A DNA stretch of 64,000 bases from Cellulosimicrobium terreum (GCA_014803435.1 JACYFD010000001.1:930001-994000), one strand, 5' to 3'. Shown: positions 1-8,547, numbered from the stretch's first letter. Translations and numbers: made by a program. The notes: generated by a model not told the origin, from the sequence alone.

Positions 1-1
1 C

Positions 2-2266
2 GAGCGCGAGCGCATGGCCTTCGTCGCCGCGGAGTACTGGGACGTGTCGGGCGACTTCGGGCACGCGGACCCGGCGCACGCCGACGCGGGCCAGGCGTTC
101 CGGGCCCGTCTGGTCTCGCTCGGGGGACATCGCGTCGCCACGGGTCGCGACTTCGACGACCGGGGGCAGCTGAAGTCCGCGGCGTCGGGCGCCGCCGAGA
201 GCAGGGCCGTGCTGCACCTCGACGAGACGACGGCGAACGTCGTCGTCGGCGGGCTCGCAGACGCCGCGTTCACGGTCCGCAGCCTCGAGACCAAGCCGTA
301 CACGCGCCGTCCCGCAGCGCCGTTCACCACCTCGACGCTGCAGCAGGAGGCGAGCCGCAAGCTGCGCATGTCGGCGCGCCAGGCGATGCGCACGGCGCAG
401 TCGCTGTATGAGAACGGCTACATCACCTACATGCGTACGGACTCGCCGTCGTTGTCCGCCGAGGCGACGACCGCGGCCCGGCGGCAGGCGTCCGAGCTGT
501 ACGGCGCGGACTTCGTGCCGCAGAGCCCGCGCGTCTACACCTCGAAGAACGCCGGGGCCCAGGAGGCGCACGAGGCGATCCGACCCGCGGGGGACTCGTT
601 CCGCACGCCCGCGCAGGTCGCCAAGGAGCTCAGCGGAGACCAGTTCAAGCTCTACGAGCTGGTCTGGAAGCGCACGGTCGCGTCGCAGATGGCCGACGCG
701 AAGGGTTCGACGGCGTCCGTCCGGGTCGGCGCGCCGGTGCAGGTCCCGGCCGGGGCTCAGCCGTCAGGTGCGGTGTTCGAGGGCGGGGCGTCGCCGGAGG
801 CGGTCTTCTCCGCGTCCGGCACGGTCATCACGTTCCGCGGGTTCCTGGCCGCGTACGAGGAGAGCTCGGACGTCGACCGGTACGCCGAGGAGTCGCTCGG
901 GTCGGGTGACGGCAAGGGCGGCAGCGCCGAGAAGGGCGAGGCACGCCTGCCGCGGATGGCCGAGGGCGACGCGATGCGCGGGGACGACCTCGAGGCGGCG
1001 GGGCACTCGACCTCGGCGCCGCCGCGCTACACCGAGGCGAGCATCGTCAAGGCGCTCGAAGAGCTCGGCATCGGCCGTCCGTCGACGTACGCGTCGACGA
1101 TCTCGACGATCCAGGACCGCGGGTACGTGCTCTCGCGCGGTCAGGCCCTCGTCCCGAGCTGGGTCGCGTTCGCCGTCGTGCGGTTGCTCGAGGAGCACTT
1201 CGACCGGCTGATCGACTACGACTTCACGGCGCGCATGGAGGCCGACCTCGACGAGATCGCGGCGGGACGTCGCGACCGCGTCGCGTGGCTGACCCAGTTC
1301 TACTTCGGAGACTCGGCGAAGGGGCCGCAGGGCGAGGGCCTGCGCGAGCTCGTCGAGAACCTGGGCGACATCGACGCCCGCGGGATCAACTCGGTACCGA
1401 TCGGCGAGGGCCTGCAGCTCCGCGTCGGCCGGTACGGGCCGTACGTGGAGGACCTGGCCGCCGAGGTGAAGGAGGGCGAGAACCCGCCCCGCGCCTCGGT
1501 GCCCGACGACGTCGCGCCCGACGAGCTGACGGTGGCCAAGGCCCGCGAGCTCCTCGCGGCGGGGGCGGACGACGGCAAGGTGCTCGGCACGGACCCCGTC
1601 TCGGGGAACCAGATCATCGCTCGGGCGGGCCGCTACGGGCCGTACGTGACCGAGGTGCTCGACCTCCCGCCCATCGACACGAGCCTGTCCGCCGCGGCGC
1701 AGAAGAAGGCGAAGGCTGCGCAGCCCAAGCCCCGCACGGGTTCGCTGCTGTCCACGATGTCGCTCGAGTCCGTGACGATCGAGGACGCGCTGAAGCTGCT
1801 GTCCCTGCCGCGCGTCGTCGGGACGGACCCCGAGTCGGGGGAGGAGATCACGGCGCAGAACGGCCGCTACGGTCCCTACCTCAAGAAGGGCACGGACTCG
1901 CGCACGCTCCCGAGCGAGGACGCCATGTTCACGGTGACGCTCGACGAGGCGCTCGAGCTGTACAAGCAGCCGAAGCGCGGCCGGGGCAGGACTGCCACCC
2001 CGCCGCTGCGCGAGCTGGGCGAGGACCCGACGTCGGGCAAGCCGATCGTCGTCAAGGACGGCCGGTTCGGCGCCTACGTGACCGACGGCGAGACCAACCG
2101 GACCCTGCCGCGCGACGTCACGCCGGAGTCGATCACGCCCGAGCATGCGATCGAGCTGCTCGCGGAGAAGCGCGCTGCGGGCCCGGCCAAGAAGCGCACG
2201 CCGGCCCGGAAGCCCGCCGCGAAGAAGGCTCCCGCGAAGAAGCCCGCGGCCAAGTCGGCGAAGTAG
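2..2266 (+). CDS. topA: DNA topoisomerase I (type IA), 5' end cut by window
   Basis: Type IA topoisomerase that relaxes negative supercoils by single-strand passage. The window opens inside the gene: the reading frame is already open at base 2, so the N-terminal Toprim part is missing and about 754 residues are visible. The catalytic tyrosine lies in ITYMRTDS (codon 428-430). It is followed by the conserved block RYTEASIVKALEELG and by four C-terminal repeats, each with a GR(Y/F)G(P/A)Y signature near 1432, 1630, 1861 and 2063. The protein ends in a Lys/Ala/Pro-rich basic tail. Four repeats plus a basic tail are the usual layout of actinobacterial TopA. A short hairpin follows the stop. Confidence 0.97.
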   Translation, partial: ERERMAFVAAEYWDVSGDFGHADPAHADAGQAFRARLVSLGGHRVATGRDFDDRGQLKSAASGAAESRAVLHLDETTANVVVGGLADAAFTVRSLETKPYTRRPAAPFTTSTLQQEASRKLRMSARQAMRTAQSLYENGYITYMRTDSPSLSAEATTAARRQASELYGADFVPQSPRVYTSKNAGAQEAHEAIRPAGDSFRTPAQVAKELSGDQFKLYELVWKRTVASQMADAKGSTASVRVGAPVQVPAGAQPSGAVFEGGASPEAVFSASGTVITFRGFLAAYEESSDVDRYAEESLGSGDGKGGSAEKGEARLPRMAEGDAMRGDDLEAAGHSTSAPPRYTEASIVKALEELGIGRPSTYASTISTIQDRGYVLSRGQALVPSWVAFAVVRLLEEHFDRLIDYDFTARMEADLDEIAAGRRDRVAWLTQFYFGDSAKGPQGEGLRELVENLGDIDARGINSVPIGEGLQLRVGRYGPYVEDLAAEVKEGENPPRASVPDDVAPDELTVAKARELLAAGADDGKVLGTDPVSGNQIIARAGRYGPYVTEVLDLPPIDTSLSAAAQKKAKAAQPKPRTGSLLSTMSLESVTIEDALKLLSLPRVVGTDPESGEEITAQNGRYGPYLKKGTDSRTLPSEDAMFTVTLDEALELYKQPKRGRGRTATPPLRELGEDPTSGKPIVVKDGRFGAYVTDGETNRTLPRDVTPESITPEHAIELLAEKRAAGPAKKRTPARKPAAKKAPAKKPAAKSAK

Positions 2267-2271
2267 GGACC

Positions 2272-2293
2272 GCCGTCCCCTCTCTCGGACGGC
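2272..2293 (+). terminator. Possible topA terminator hairpin
   Basis: GCCGTCC (2272-2278) pairs with GGACGGC (2287-2293) around an 8-base loop, just after the topA stop and before the convergent ABC permease gene. There is no U-tract, so this is a candidate only. Confidence 0.4.
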
Positions 2294-2321
2294 ACCACCA
2301 CCTCGTGCTGATGTGGCGGGG

Positions 2322-4982
2322 TCAGTCGACCGTGACCGCCTCCAGCACGGGCAGGCGGGCGGCGCGGACGGCGGGCCACACGCTCGCGACGAGCCCGATC
2401 ACGACGGCGACGCCGAGGATCGCGAGCACCTGCCCCCACGGGACGGCGAGGGTGCTCAGACCCTCGTCGGCGAGCACGCCCGGCAGGGCCGCGCCGATCC
2501 CGATGCCCGTGGCGACGCCGAGCACCGTCCCGTACACGGCCGTGAGCACGGACTCGATCGCGATGATCCCCGCGAGCTGCATCCGCCCCAGTCCGACGGC
2601 GCGCAGGAGCCCGATCTCCCGGGTCCGCTCGATCACGGACAGCGCGAGGGTGTTGACGATCCCGAGCAGCGCGATGACGATCGACAGCGCGAGCAGCGCG
2701 TAGAGGATGACGAGCACCTGGTCCACCTGGTCGGCGAACGCGGACGCGGTCTCCTCGCGGTCGAGCACGGTGACCACCAGGTAGGGCTCGACCGCGTCGG
2801 TGAGCGCGGCGCGCAGGTCCGCGATCTCCGCGGGCCCGGCTCCGGCGTCCGCCGACACGTAGACGATGCGCGTGCTCGCCTGGGACGCGGGCACGACCTC
2901 GTCGAACAGCTCGTCGCGCACGAGGACGCCTGTCCCGACGAGCTGGCTGTCGATGATTGCCCCGATCTCCGCCTCGACCGTCGCGCCCTGCTCGCCCAGG
3001 CGGAGCGTGTCGCCCACCTCCCAGCCGCGCTCGCGCGCGGTGCGCCGGTGCACGACGACGCCCGAGTCCTCGAGCGTCGACGTCGGGTCCCCCTCGAGGG
3101 CGACGGGGTCGAGCGCGGTGTCGAAGAACGTGGCGGGGACGCCCGCGACGTCGGTGCCCTGCGGTTCGGCTCCCGCCCCGTCACCGGTCCCCGCTCCGCC
3201 CGCGACCGCTGCGGGCGCGAGCCCGAGGCGCACGGTGTCGACCGTGGCGGCGCCGGGTGCGTCGCGCACGGCCTCGACGGCGCCGTCGGGCACGGTCCGG
3301 GTCGCGGAGTCGACGACGAGGTCCGCCCGCACCTCGTTCTCGACGATGCTGCGCACGGACGCCTGGGTGGACGCCGCGATGACGGCGGTCACCGACACCA
3401 GGGCCATGCCGATGAGGAGCGCGCCGGCGGTGCTGGCGGTCCGGCGCGGGCTGCGCGTGACGTTGCCGCGCGCGAGGCGTCCCAGCGGGCGGAGCGCGAC
3501 GACCAGGGGCCACGCCAGCACGGTCAGCACCCCGCGCGCGACGGCGGGCGAGCCCACGAGCACCCCGACGAGAACGAGGCCCGCGCCGACGCCGAGCAGC
3601 GTGCGGGGGCTCAGGTCGTCGAGCCACGGCCAGCCGGTCGGCGCGTCCGCGACCGACGACCCGAGGAAGGCGGCGAGCCACAGCACGCCCGCACCGGCAG
3701 CGACCACGAGGACGCCGCCGACCGCGCGGGTACGGGTCCCGCGCTCGGGCGCCACGTCGTCGCGCATCGCCTGCACGGGCGGGATCTCGGCGGCCCGGCG
3801 CGCGGGCAGGACGGCGGCGAGCACGCTCACGGCGGCTCCCAGCCCGACGGCGAGCGCGAGCTGTGCGCCACCGATCGGCACCCGACCCGAGAACTCCATG
3901 TCGGCGAGCGCGAGGCCCCAGCGGATGACGCGCACCAGCCCTGCCCCCGCGAGCACCCCGAGCCCGCCGCCGACGAGCCCGACGAGGAACGCCTGGACCA
4001 GCACGGACGCGAAGACCTGCGCGGGTGACGCCCCGAGCGCGCGCAGCAGCGCGAGCTCGCGCAACCGCTCGCGCACGGACATCTGGAAGGTGTTGGCGAT
4101 GATGAACGCACCGACGAACAGCGCGATCGCGGCGAAGACGAGGAGGAACGTCTCGACGAAGCCCAGGACCTGCTCGACGGACTCGCTCGCCTCCGCGCGC
4201 GCCGTCGTCCCGGTGACCGCCTCCGCGCCGTCGGGCAGGACGTCCCCGACGGCGTCCGCGAGCGCCTCCTCGTCGGCGGCCGTCGCCCCGGCGCCGACGC
4301 TCGTCGGGCTTGCCCAGACCGCGATCTGCCCGACCTCGCCGTCCGGCGCGAAGGCGTCCCGCGCGGTCGCCTCGTCCAGCCCGACGAGGATCGCGCCGGC
4401 GGCGGCGGCCTCGATGCCGAACACTCCCGCGACCGTCACGGGGACGGGCTCGTCGCCGAGCACGATCGTCGTCTCGTCCCCGGTCGCGAGCCCGGCGGTC
4501 TGCGCGGCGCTCTCCTCGAGGGCGATCTCGCCCGTGCCGGGCCACGCGCCGTCGAGCAGCGTGAGGCTGGGGTCCTCGGGGTCGATGGCGAGCGCGACGC
4601 TCGGGGGGCCGTTCGTCACGACGGCGGTGCCGTCGGCGGCCACCAGCACGGCGGGCCCGGACACGTCGGGGACGGCTCGGTCCACGCCGTCCACCTGCTC
4701 GATGGAGTCCACGAGGGCGGCGGGCACGGGGGAGCGCTCGGCGCCGAACCCCGTGCCGCCGCCCCCGCCGGGCTCGGTCGAGTCGCCGGTGACCTCCTGC
4801 GCCCCGCGCACGTAGACGTCCGCGACGAGCGTGGTCGCGATGATGTCGTCGAACGTGGACGACAGCATGCCGCGGAACGCGAACGTGCCGACGACGAACG
4901 CGACCCCCAGCGCCACCGCGAGCACGGACAGCACGAAGCGCACGACGTGGGCGCGCACGCCCCGCAGCGTGACGCGGATCAT
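2322..4982 (-). CDS. FtsX/MacB-type ABC transporter permease (886 aa)
   Basis: Large membrane permease of the FtsX/MacB superfamily, which moves lipoproteins, lipids, peptides or drugs outward using energy from a partner ATPase. The chosen ATG (4982) gives an N-terminus MIRVTLRGVRAHVVRF followed at once by a membrane segment (about residues 15-37), the classic FtsX start. The protein has a large extracytoplasmic region, then a block of membrane segments near the middle, a second extracytoplasmic region and a final C-terminal set, so two FtsX domains are fused in one chain. It overlaps the ATPase stop codon by ATGA, which fixes the start; the open frame upstream belongs to the antisense of the ATPase. 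The substrate cannot be read from sequence. Confidence 0.92.
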   Translation of the reverse strand: MIRVTLRGVRAHVVRFVLSVLAVALGVAFVVGTFAFRGMLSSTFDDIIATTLVADVYVRGAQEVTGDSTEPGGGGGTGFGAERSPVPAALVDSIEQVDGVDRAVPDVSGPAVLVAADGTAVVTNGPPSVALAIDPEDPSLTLLDGAWPGTGEIALEESAAQTAGLATGDETTIVLGDEPVPVTVAGVFGIEAAAAGAILVGLDEATARDAFAPDGEVGQIAVWASPTSVGAGATAADEEALADAVGDVLPDGAEAVTGTTARAEASESVEQVLGFVETFLLVFAAIALFVGAFIIANTFQMSVRERLRELALLRALGASPAQVFASVLVQAFLVGLVGGGLGVLAGAGLVRVIRWGLALADMEFSGRVPIGGAQLALAVGLGAAVSVLAAVLPARRAAEIPPVQAMRDDVAPERGTRTRAVGGVLVVAAGAGVLWLAAFLGSSVADAPTGWPWLDDLSPRTLLGVGAGLVLVGVLVGSPAVARGVLTVLAWPLVVALRPLGRLARGNVTRSPRRTASTAGALLIGMALVSVTAVIAASTQASVRSIVENEVRADLVVDSATRTVPDGAVEAVRDAPGAATVDTVRLGLAPAAVAGGAGTGDGAGAEPQGTDVAGVPATFFDTALDPVALEGDPTSTLEDSGVVVHRRTARERGWEVGDTLRLGEQGATVEAEIGAIIDSQLVGTGVLVRDELFDEVVPASQASTRIVYVSADAGAGPAEIADLRAALTDAVEPYLVVTVLDREETASAFADQVDQVLVILYALLALSIVIALLGIVNTLALSVIERTREIGLLRAVGLGRMQLAGIIAIESVLTAVYGTVLGVATGIGIGAALPGVLADEGLSTLAVPWGQVLAILGVAVVIGLVASVWPAVRAARLPVLEAVTVD

Positions 4983-5815
4983 GCGGTGCCGTCCGGGTCG
5001 AGGTGACGGGCACGCGCGGTCGGGGCGCGCGAGGCGGGCGCGGGATCCTCGCCCGCGGCGGTCGCGAGCGCGTCGAGGATGTCCTGCTGCGTCGGGTCGT
5101 GCAGCTCGCCGGCGAGCCGGCCGTCGGCGAGGAACACGACGCGGTGCGCGTACGACGCGGCGCGCGGGTCGTGCGTGACCATGACGACGGTCTGGTCGAG
5201 CTCGTCGACGGACCGGCGCAGGAACCCGAGGACCTCCCCGGCCGAGCGCGAGTCGAGGTTGCCGGTGGGCTCGTCGGCGAACACGATGGACGGCCGGGAC
5301 ACGAGCGCCCGCGCGCACGCGACGCGCTGCTGCTGGCCGCCGGACAGCTCGGACGGGCGGTGGTGCAGCCGATCCCGCAGCCCGACGGCGTCCACGACCT
5401 CGTCGTACCAGGCGTGGTCCACGCGGGCGCGGGCGATGTCGAGCGGGAGCGTGATGTTCTCCGCGGCCGTGAGCGTGGGCACGAGGTTGTAGGACTGGAA
5501 GACGAACCCGACGCGGGTGCGCCGCAGGGCGGTGAGCCGGCGCTGCGACATGCGCGAGATGTCGACGCCGTCGACGACGACGGTCCCGGACGTGGGGGAG
5601 TCGAGACCGGCCATGCAGTGCATGAGCGTGGACTTCCCGGACCCGGACGGCCCCATGATGGCGGTGAGCCGTCCGCGAGCGAACTCGACGTCGACGCCGT
5701 CGAGCGCGCGGACCGCCGTCGGGCCGGAGCCGTACGTCTTGGTGAGGCCGCGTGCACGGGCGCGCGGCTCGGGCGCGGCGGGCGGCGGGGCGGACGGGCG
5801 CTCGGGCGTCGGCAT
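4979..5815 (-). CDS. ABC transporter ATPase, LolD/MacB-type
   Basis: ATP-binding subunit that powers the FtsX-type permease encoded directly downstream. Walker A is GPSGSGKST (about residues 55-63), the Q-loop lies in FQSYNLVPTLTA, the signature is LSGGQQQR (157-164), Walker B is IVFADEPT and the H-loop is VTHD. This is the LolD/MacB/SalX subgroup pattern. Length (278 aa) is slightly above the roughly 230 usual for the subgroup because of a Pro/Ala-rich N-terminal extension and a C-terminal tail. It shares ATGA with the permease, so the pair is a two-gene operon on the minus strand. A CACGAT hexamer 6 bases before the ATG could be a weak -10 for a leaderless transcript. The region 5816-5883 separates it from the divergent oxidoreductase gene. 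Confidence 0.93.
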   Translation of the reverse strand: MPTPERPSAPPPAAPEPRARARGLTKTYGSGPTAVRALDGVDVEFARGRLTAIMGPSGSGKSTLMHCMAGLDSPTSGTVVVDGVDISRMSQRRLTALRRTRVGFVFQSYNLVPTLTAAENITLPLDIARARVDHAWYDEVVDAVGLRDRLHHRPSELSGGQQQRVACARALVSRPSIVFADEPTGNLDSRSAGEVLGFLRRSVDELDQTVVMVTHDPRAASYAHRVVFLADGRLAGELHDPTQQDILDALATAAGEDPAPASRAPTARARHLDPDGTA

Positions 5816-5871
5816 GCTGACATCGTGTCCTGAGGTGGCGGACCGCGCATCACCCGGGCGGGGGACGGGGT

Positions 5872-5877
5872 TACGGT
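5872..5877 (+). promoter_or_regulatory. -10 element TACGGT (leaderless promoter candidate)
   Basis: TACGGT ends 6 bases before the ATG at 5884, placing the expected transcription start on or next to the start codon. No Shine-Dalgarno sequence is present for that ATG. Confidence 0.5.
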
Positions 5878-5883
5878 GTGGCC

Positions 5884-6960
5884 ATGAGCGACTCCGCCGT
5901 GCCCACCGCCGTGCCCACTGCCCTGACGCCCGCCCCGGGACTCTCCGCCGACGTCTCGGGGGTCGTGCCCGACCCGCGGTCGGCGCCCCCGGTCCGGTGG
6001 GGCATCCTCGGCGCGGGCGGGATCGCGTCGACGTTCGCCGAGGCGGTGCGCCGGCACACGCAGAGCCGGGTCGCGTCGGTCGGGTCGCGTGATCGCGTCC
6101 GGTCCGAGCGTTTCGCGACCGCGCACGGGATCCCCACGACGCACGAGGGCTACGAGGCGCTCGTCGACGACCCGCAGGTGGACGTCGTGTACGTCGCGAC
6201 GCCGCACTCGCACCACCGCGAGCACGCCCTGCTGGCGATCCGCGCGGGCAAGCACGTGCTGGTCGAGAAGGCGTTCGCGCGCAACGAGGCCGAGGCGCGC
6301 GAGGTGCTCGACGCCGCGCGCGAGGCCGGCGTGTTCGTCATGGAGGCGATGTGGACACGGCACCTGCCGCACGTCGCCGCGCTGCGCGGGGTGATCGCGC
6401 GCGGGGAGATCGGCGACGTCGTCAACGTGACCGCGGACCACGGGCAGTGGTTCGCGTTCGACCGCGACCACCGTCTGTTCGCGCCCGAGCTCGCGGGCGG
6501 TGCGCTGCTGGACCTCGGGGTGTACCCGGTGTCGTTCGCGCACGACCTGCTGGGCGTCCCCGAGTCTGTCACGGCGGTGGGCGCGCTCACCGAGACGGGC
6601 GTCGACGGGCAGGTGAGCGTCGTGCTGGGCTACCCGGGCGGGGTGCAGGCGACGCTGTCGACGACGCTGTGGTCGCGCACGGCGACGACGGCCGTGATCT
6701 CCGGGACCGCGGGGCGGATCGAGGTCGAGGGCGACTTCTACTCGCCCGGGTCGTTCCGCGTGATCCGCCACGACGGCTCCACGTGGTTCTACGACGGCGC
6801 GACGCCGGACGGCTTCCAGTTCCAGGTCGCGGAGGTCGCGCGCCGCGTCACGGAGGGCGAGACGCAGAGCCCGCGCATGACCTGGGACGGCACGCTCGAG
6901 GTGATGCGCACGCTCGACGAGGTGCGGCGCCAGGTCGGGGTCGTCTACCCGGGCGAGTGA
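5884..6960 (+). CDS. Gfo/Idh/MocA-family NAD(P)-dependent oxidoreductase
   Basis: Predicted sugar or inositol-type dehydrogenase or a relative. After a Pro-rich start, the Rossmann motif WGILGAGGIASTFAEAV binds the dinucleotide. The block VYVATPHSHHREHALLAI and HVLVEKAFARN follow, and the C-terminal alpha/beta domain has GALLDLGVYPVSF. The family usually has EKP at the active site; here it reads EKA, which is worth noting. Length (358 aa) is typical. The ATG at 5884 is preferred over an in-frame GTG at 5878 because TACGGT ends 6 bases before it. The gene is divergent from the ABC exporter and not in an obvious operon, so the substrate is unknown. Confidence 0.88.
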   Translation: MSDSAVPTAVPTALTPAPGLSADVSGVVPDPRSAPPVRWGILGAGGIASTFAEAVRRHTQSRVASVGSRDRVRSERFATAHGIPTTHEGYEALVDDPQVDVVYVATPHSHHREHALLAIRAGKHVLVEKAFARNEAEAREVLDAAREAGVFVMEAMWTRHLPHVAALRGVIARGEIGDVVNVTADHGQWFAFDRDHRLFAPELAGGALLDLGVYPVSFAHDLLGVPESVTAVGALTETGVDGQVSVVLGYPGGVQATLSTTLWSRTATTAVISGTAGRIEVEGDFYSPGSFRVIRHDGSTWFYDGATPDGFQFQVAEVARRVTEGETQSPRMTWDGTLEVMRTLDEVRRQVGVVYPGE

Positions 6961-6982
6961 GCGCGCGGCACGTCTGCGGCGG

Positions 6983-7192
6983 TCAGTCGGTGTGCTCGAC
7001 GACGTAGCTGCGGCCGTCCGGGCCCGTGACCCGTTCGAACCGGGTGCGCAGCTCGCGGTCGCGCTCGCGCTCGTCGTCGGACACGCCGCGGCCGTCCGCG
7101 TCGTGCCGGCCGAGCTGGGCGGGGCCGAAGATCGGCAGGAACCCCTCGGTGATGCGCATCCCGAGCGTGCGACGGTCGTCCTTCCGCGTCAC
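6983..7192 (-). CDS. Small hypothetical protein (69 aa), divergent from OhrR-like regulator
   Basis: Short charged protein starting MTRKDDRRTLG, with a C-terminus VTGPDGRSYVVEHTD. It has no membrane segment, signal or recognised domain. The GTG start at 7192 has a Shine-Dalgarno-like AGAGGA 7 bases upstream. It is transcribed away from the MarR/OhrR-type regulator, and the large palindrome between the two genes covers its promoter region, so it is probably a target of that regulator. The middle GVSDDERERDRELRTRFER is predicted helical. No function is proposed. Confidence 0.65.
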   Translation of the reverse strand: MTRKDDRRTLGMRITEGFLPIFGPAQLGRHDADGRGVSDDERERDRELRTRFERVTGPDGRSYVVEHTD

Positions 7193-7210
7193 GGTACGTC
7201 CTCTCGTCCG

Positions 7211-7246
7211 ATTCTTTGGGGCACCAATGGTTGGTGCGCCAAGAAT
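7211..7246. promoter_or_regulatory. Operator palindrome for the OhrR-like regulator
   Basis: Near-perfect 36-base inverted repeat in the gap between two divergent genes. The left arm begins ATTCTTTGGGGCACCAA and the right arm is TTGGTGCGCCAAGAAT; the arms differ by one substitution and one extra base. It lies upstream of the regulator's TAGGAT box and upstream of the 69-aa gene, as expected for an autoregulated MarR-family operator acting on both promoters. Confidence 0.75.
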
Positions 7247-7260
7247 AGCCGCACCGCCGT

Positions 7261-7266
7261 TAGGAT
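7261..7266 (+). promoter_or_regulatory. -10 element TAGGAT (leaderless promoter candidate)
   Basis: TAGGAT ends 6 bases before the GTG start at 7273, and no Shine-Dalgarno sequence is seen. The operator palindrome at 7211-7246 would cover its -35 region. Confidence 0.5.
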
Positions 7267-7272
7267 GGCGAT

Positions 7273-7728
7273 GTGGACACCGACCCCCTCGCGCTCGAGT
7301 CGCAGGTCTGCTTCGCGCTCTCGGCGGGCGCGCGCGGGATGGTCGCGCTGTACCGCCCGCTCCTCGAGCCGCTCGGGATCACGCACCCGCAGTACCTCGT
7401 GCTCCTCGCCCTGTGGCAGGACGACGCGCACGGTGCGACCACGACCGTCGGCGACCTCGCGACGCGCCTGCACCTCGACGCCGGCACCCTCTCGCCCCTG
7501 CTCAAGCGCCTCGAGTCCCTGGGCTACGTGCGGCGCTCCCGATCCCCCGACGACGGCCGGCAGGTCCGCGTGTCCCTGACCTCCGAGGGTCGTGCGCGCC
7601 GCACCGACGCGGAACGGATCCCGCCAGCGATCGTCGCGGCGACGGGCCTGAGCCTCGACGAGCTCGCCCAGGTGCACGCCGCCGCGTCGAGGGTCGTCGC
7701 GGCGGCCGAGCGCGCCGGCGTCTACTGA
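7273..7728 (+). CDS. OhrR-like MarR-family transcriptional regulator
   Basis: Winged-helix repressor of the MarR family, closest in pattern to OhrR, which senses organic hydroperoxides through a reactive cysteine. The N-terminus LESQVCFALSAGARGMVALYRPLL matches the OhrR layout, with the sensing cysteine at Cys13. By position Tyr27 corresponds to Tyr29 of Bacillus OhrR, but the residue matching its Tyr40 is His38 (ITHPQY). The wHTH core reads TTVGDLATRLHLDAGTLSPLLKRLE, with the wing RSRSPDDGRQVRV. No ohr peroxidase gene is next to it; the divergent gene encodes a 69-aa unknown. It is probably autoregulated through the palindrome upstream. Confidence 0.88.
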   Translation: MDTDPLALESQVCFALSAGARGMVALYRPLLEPLGITHPQYLVLLALWQDDAHGATTTVGDLATRLHLDAGTLSPLLKRLESLGYVRRSRSPDDGRQVRVSLTSEGRARRTDAERIPPAIVAATGLSLDELAQVHAAASRVVAAAERAGVY

Positions 7729-7737
7729 GGCCGCCCC

Positions 7738-7772
7738 ACCTCGTGCCGAGCCGTCTCGGCGGAAGGCGAGGT
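7738..7772. terminator. Bidirectional hairpin between convergent genes
   Basis: ACCTCG (7738-7743) pairs with CGAGGT (7767-7772), enclosing a second stem GCCGAG-ccgt-CTCGGC (7745-7760). It lies between the ends of the MarR-family gene and the HAD phosphatase gene. Confidence 0.6.
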
Positions 7773-8470
7773 CAGGCGTCGGTGACGCGGACGCCGTCCG
7801 GCCCGACATCGAACCGGACGGCCCCGAGGCCCGGCGCGATCGCGTCCGGGGCGGGGTCGGTGGTGGCGAGGTCGGCGGCCGAGTGCGTTCCCGTGACCGC
7901 GAGCACGGCGCAGCCCGCGGCCCGCCCCGAGGCGATGCCCGCGGGGGCGTCCTCCACGACGAGGCAGCGTGCCGGGTCGACGCCCAGGCGCTGCGCCCCG
8001 AGCAGGAACGGGTCGGGGTCCGGCTTGCCGCGCTCGACGTCGTCGGCGGTGACGACGACCGCGGGTGCCTCCAGCCCGGACGCCGCCATACGGACCGCAG
8101 CGAGCGGCGTCGTGCACGACGTGACGATCGCCAGCCGCCCGGCGGGGAGCGCCGCGAGCGCGTCGCGCGTCCCGGGAAGGATCGTGACGCCGTCGGCGTC
8201 GAGCAGCTCGAGCTCGTGGATCCGTTCGTAGGCGGCGTCCACGCGTTCCGGGGGCAGGAGGCCGGCAAGGACCGTCCGCGCGGGGGTGCCGTGCGGGATC
8301 TGGTACTCGTCCGGGTCCGGGAGCCCGTGCTCCGCGGCCAACCGCCGCCAGCTCCGCTCGACGGCCGGGACGGAGTCGATGAGCGTGCCGTCCATGTCGA
8401 ACAGGACGGCGTCGAACGTGCGGCCCGCGAACGCGGTGCCGGGAGCGGGGATCGGTACGGGACGAGCCAT
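7772..8470 (-). CDS. HAD-superfamily hydrolase (sugar-phosphatase / phosphoglucomutase-like)
   Basis: Haloacid-dehalogenase-fold phosphatase, subclass with an alpha-helical cap. Motif I is VLFDMDGTLIDS (Asp25 nucleophile and Asp27). Motif II lies in AIVTSCTTPLA, the motif III lysine in GKPDPDPF and motif IV in CLVVEDAPAGI. The cap region and length (232 aa) match sugar phosphatases and beta-phosphoglucomutase-like enzymes such as YfbT/DOG1 relatives. The real substrate cannot be decided. The ATG at 8470 is preceded by TAGCCT with a 7-base gap and no ribosome-binding site, so it may be leaderless. It stands alone on the minus strand, divergent from tmk. Confidence 0.9.
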   Translation of the reverse strand: MARPVPIPAPGTAFAGRTFDAVLFDMDGTLIDSVPAVERSWRRLAAEHGLPDPDEYQIPHGTPARTVLAGLLPPERVDAAYERIHELELLDADGVTILPGTRDALAALPAGRLAIVTSCTTPLAAVRMAASGLEAPAVVVTADDVERGKPDPDPFLLGAQRLGVDPARCLVVEDAPAGIASGRAAGCAVLAVTGTHSAADLATTDPAPDAIAPGLGAVRFDVGPDGVRVTDA

Positions 8471-8477
8471 GGTCCCG

Positions 8478-8483
8478 AGGCTA
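8478..8483 (-). promoter_or_regulatory. -10 element TAGCCT (leaderless promoter candidate)
   Basis: On the minus strand TAGCCT ends 7 bases before the ATG of the HAD hydrolase gene (8470). No Shine-Dalgarno sequence is present. Confidence 0.45.
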
Positions 8484-8534
8484 GCCCGGTCGCGGCGCCG
8501 ACCGGCACGTCGTCCCGCTGTCCGACGCCGCGGC

Positions 8535-8540
8535 TAGGGT
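8535..8540 (+). promoter_or_regulatory. -10 element TAGGGT (leaderless promoter candidate)
   Basis: TAGGGT ends 7 bases before the GTG at 8548, which supports that codon as the thymidylate kinase start over the in-frame GTG at 8539. Confidence 0.5.
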
Positions 8541-8547
8541 GGTCGCC

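Noticed and set aside
764-2146. 460-aa minus-strand open frame opposite topA
   Set aside because: No motif and biased composition; antisense of the TopA coding sequence.
4983-5318. N-terminal extension of the ABC permease (112 more residues)
   Set aside because: It lies over the ATPase gene, is Arg/Pro-rich and ends just where the typical FtsX start and ATGA overlap occur.
3181-6771. 1196-aa minus-strand open frame
   Set aside because: Arg/Ala/Pro-rich shadow of the ABC exporter and oxidoreductase genes; the real permease, ATPase and oxidoreductase frames show clear motifs.
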